Below, piece after piece: positions 16,691-16,734 of a DNA stretch of 16,734 bases. The position numbers and the translations under genes are program-made. Every line of letters begins with the position of its first letter. Position 1 is the first letter of the stretch. The DNA lies in the NCBI GenBank assembly GCA_027357125.1, contig DAHVVW010000005.1:1-16734 (forward strand). The letters are read 5' to 3'. Origin of the DNA: Clostridiales bacterium. GTDB lineage: Bacteria > Bacillota > Desulfitobacteriia > Desulfitobacteriales > Desulfitobacteriaceae. The notes below the pieces were generated by a model that did no database searches, was not told where the DNA came from, and saw nothing but the letters and a program-made list of their open reading frames with translations.

Positions 16691-16734
16691 ATGTTTCAAG
16701 AACTCTATCCTTTGACCAATGCCCAAAAATCCAT
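16691..16734 (+). CDS. Start of a probable non-ribosomal peptide synthetase (condensation domain), cut by the window edge
   Basis: ATG 16691 has a strong ribosome site, GGAGGAG (16678-16684), 6 bases upstream. The 14 complete codons read MFQELYPLTNAQKS, which closely resembles the opening of condensation domains in Firmicute peptide synthetases (YPLTxAQKxIW). Only this much is visible, so domain content and product cannot be stated. Confidence 0.6.
   Translation, partial: MFQELYPLTNAQKS

Noticed and set aside
16515..16715. 66-codon frame before the NRPS-like start
   Set aside because: No ribosome site, no recognisable motifs, and it runs out of frame across the strong start at 16691.

Overview
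The window reads as a stretch of chromosome from an anaerobic, low- to mid-G+C Firmicute, most likely a member of the Peptococcaceae/Desulfitobacteriaceae (Desulfosporosinus or Desulfitobacterium-like). This is inferred from strong AGGAGG-type ribosome sites with frequent GTG/TTG starts, a Firmicute-type GlpP antiterminator, the three-subunit respiratory glycerol-3-phosphate dehydrogenase GlpABC, and PTS-type dihydroxyacetone kinase genes. No rRNA, tRNA, CRISPR array or intact insertion sequence was seen.

Region 1 (1-6515) is a glycerol / glycerol-3-phosphate module, all on the + strand: glpK (5' end cut by the window edge), glpP (mRNA-binding antiterminator), then glpA-glpB-glpC. A sigma-A-like promoter with an inverted repeat over its -35 box lies before glpP. 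A 16-bp hairpin, the likely GlpP target, lies just before glpA. Glycerol is phosphorylated by GlpK, and glycerol-3-phosphate is oxidised to dihydroxyacetone phosphate (DHAP) by GlpABC, which passes electrons to the quinone pool.

Region 2 (6516-6821) has no intact gene but holds a clear C-terminal relic of phosphoglycerate kinase.

Region 3 (6822-13932) is a dihydroxyacetone (DHA) phosphotransfer module: a sigma-54 activator with an HPr-like domain at its N-terminus, a textbook sigma-54 -24/-12 promoter, then dhaK, dhaL, dhaM (EIIA domain only), a free HPr, a DJ-1/PfpI protein and Enzyme I. The whole chain PEP -> EI -> HPr -> DhaM -> DhaL(ADP) -> DhaK -> DHA is therefore encoded together, and the local activator carries a domain that could sense that chain. 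This is the most interesting system in the window.

Region 4 (13933-16734) looks like an eroded accessory border: the tail of an unknown membrane protein, a thioredoxin-fold gene without its cysteines (own promoter and terminator), a minus-strand PAS-PAS-GGDEF-EAL gene lacking both ends and with an internal PAS deletion, and at the right edge the first codons of what looks like a non-ribosomal peptide synthetase.
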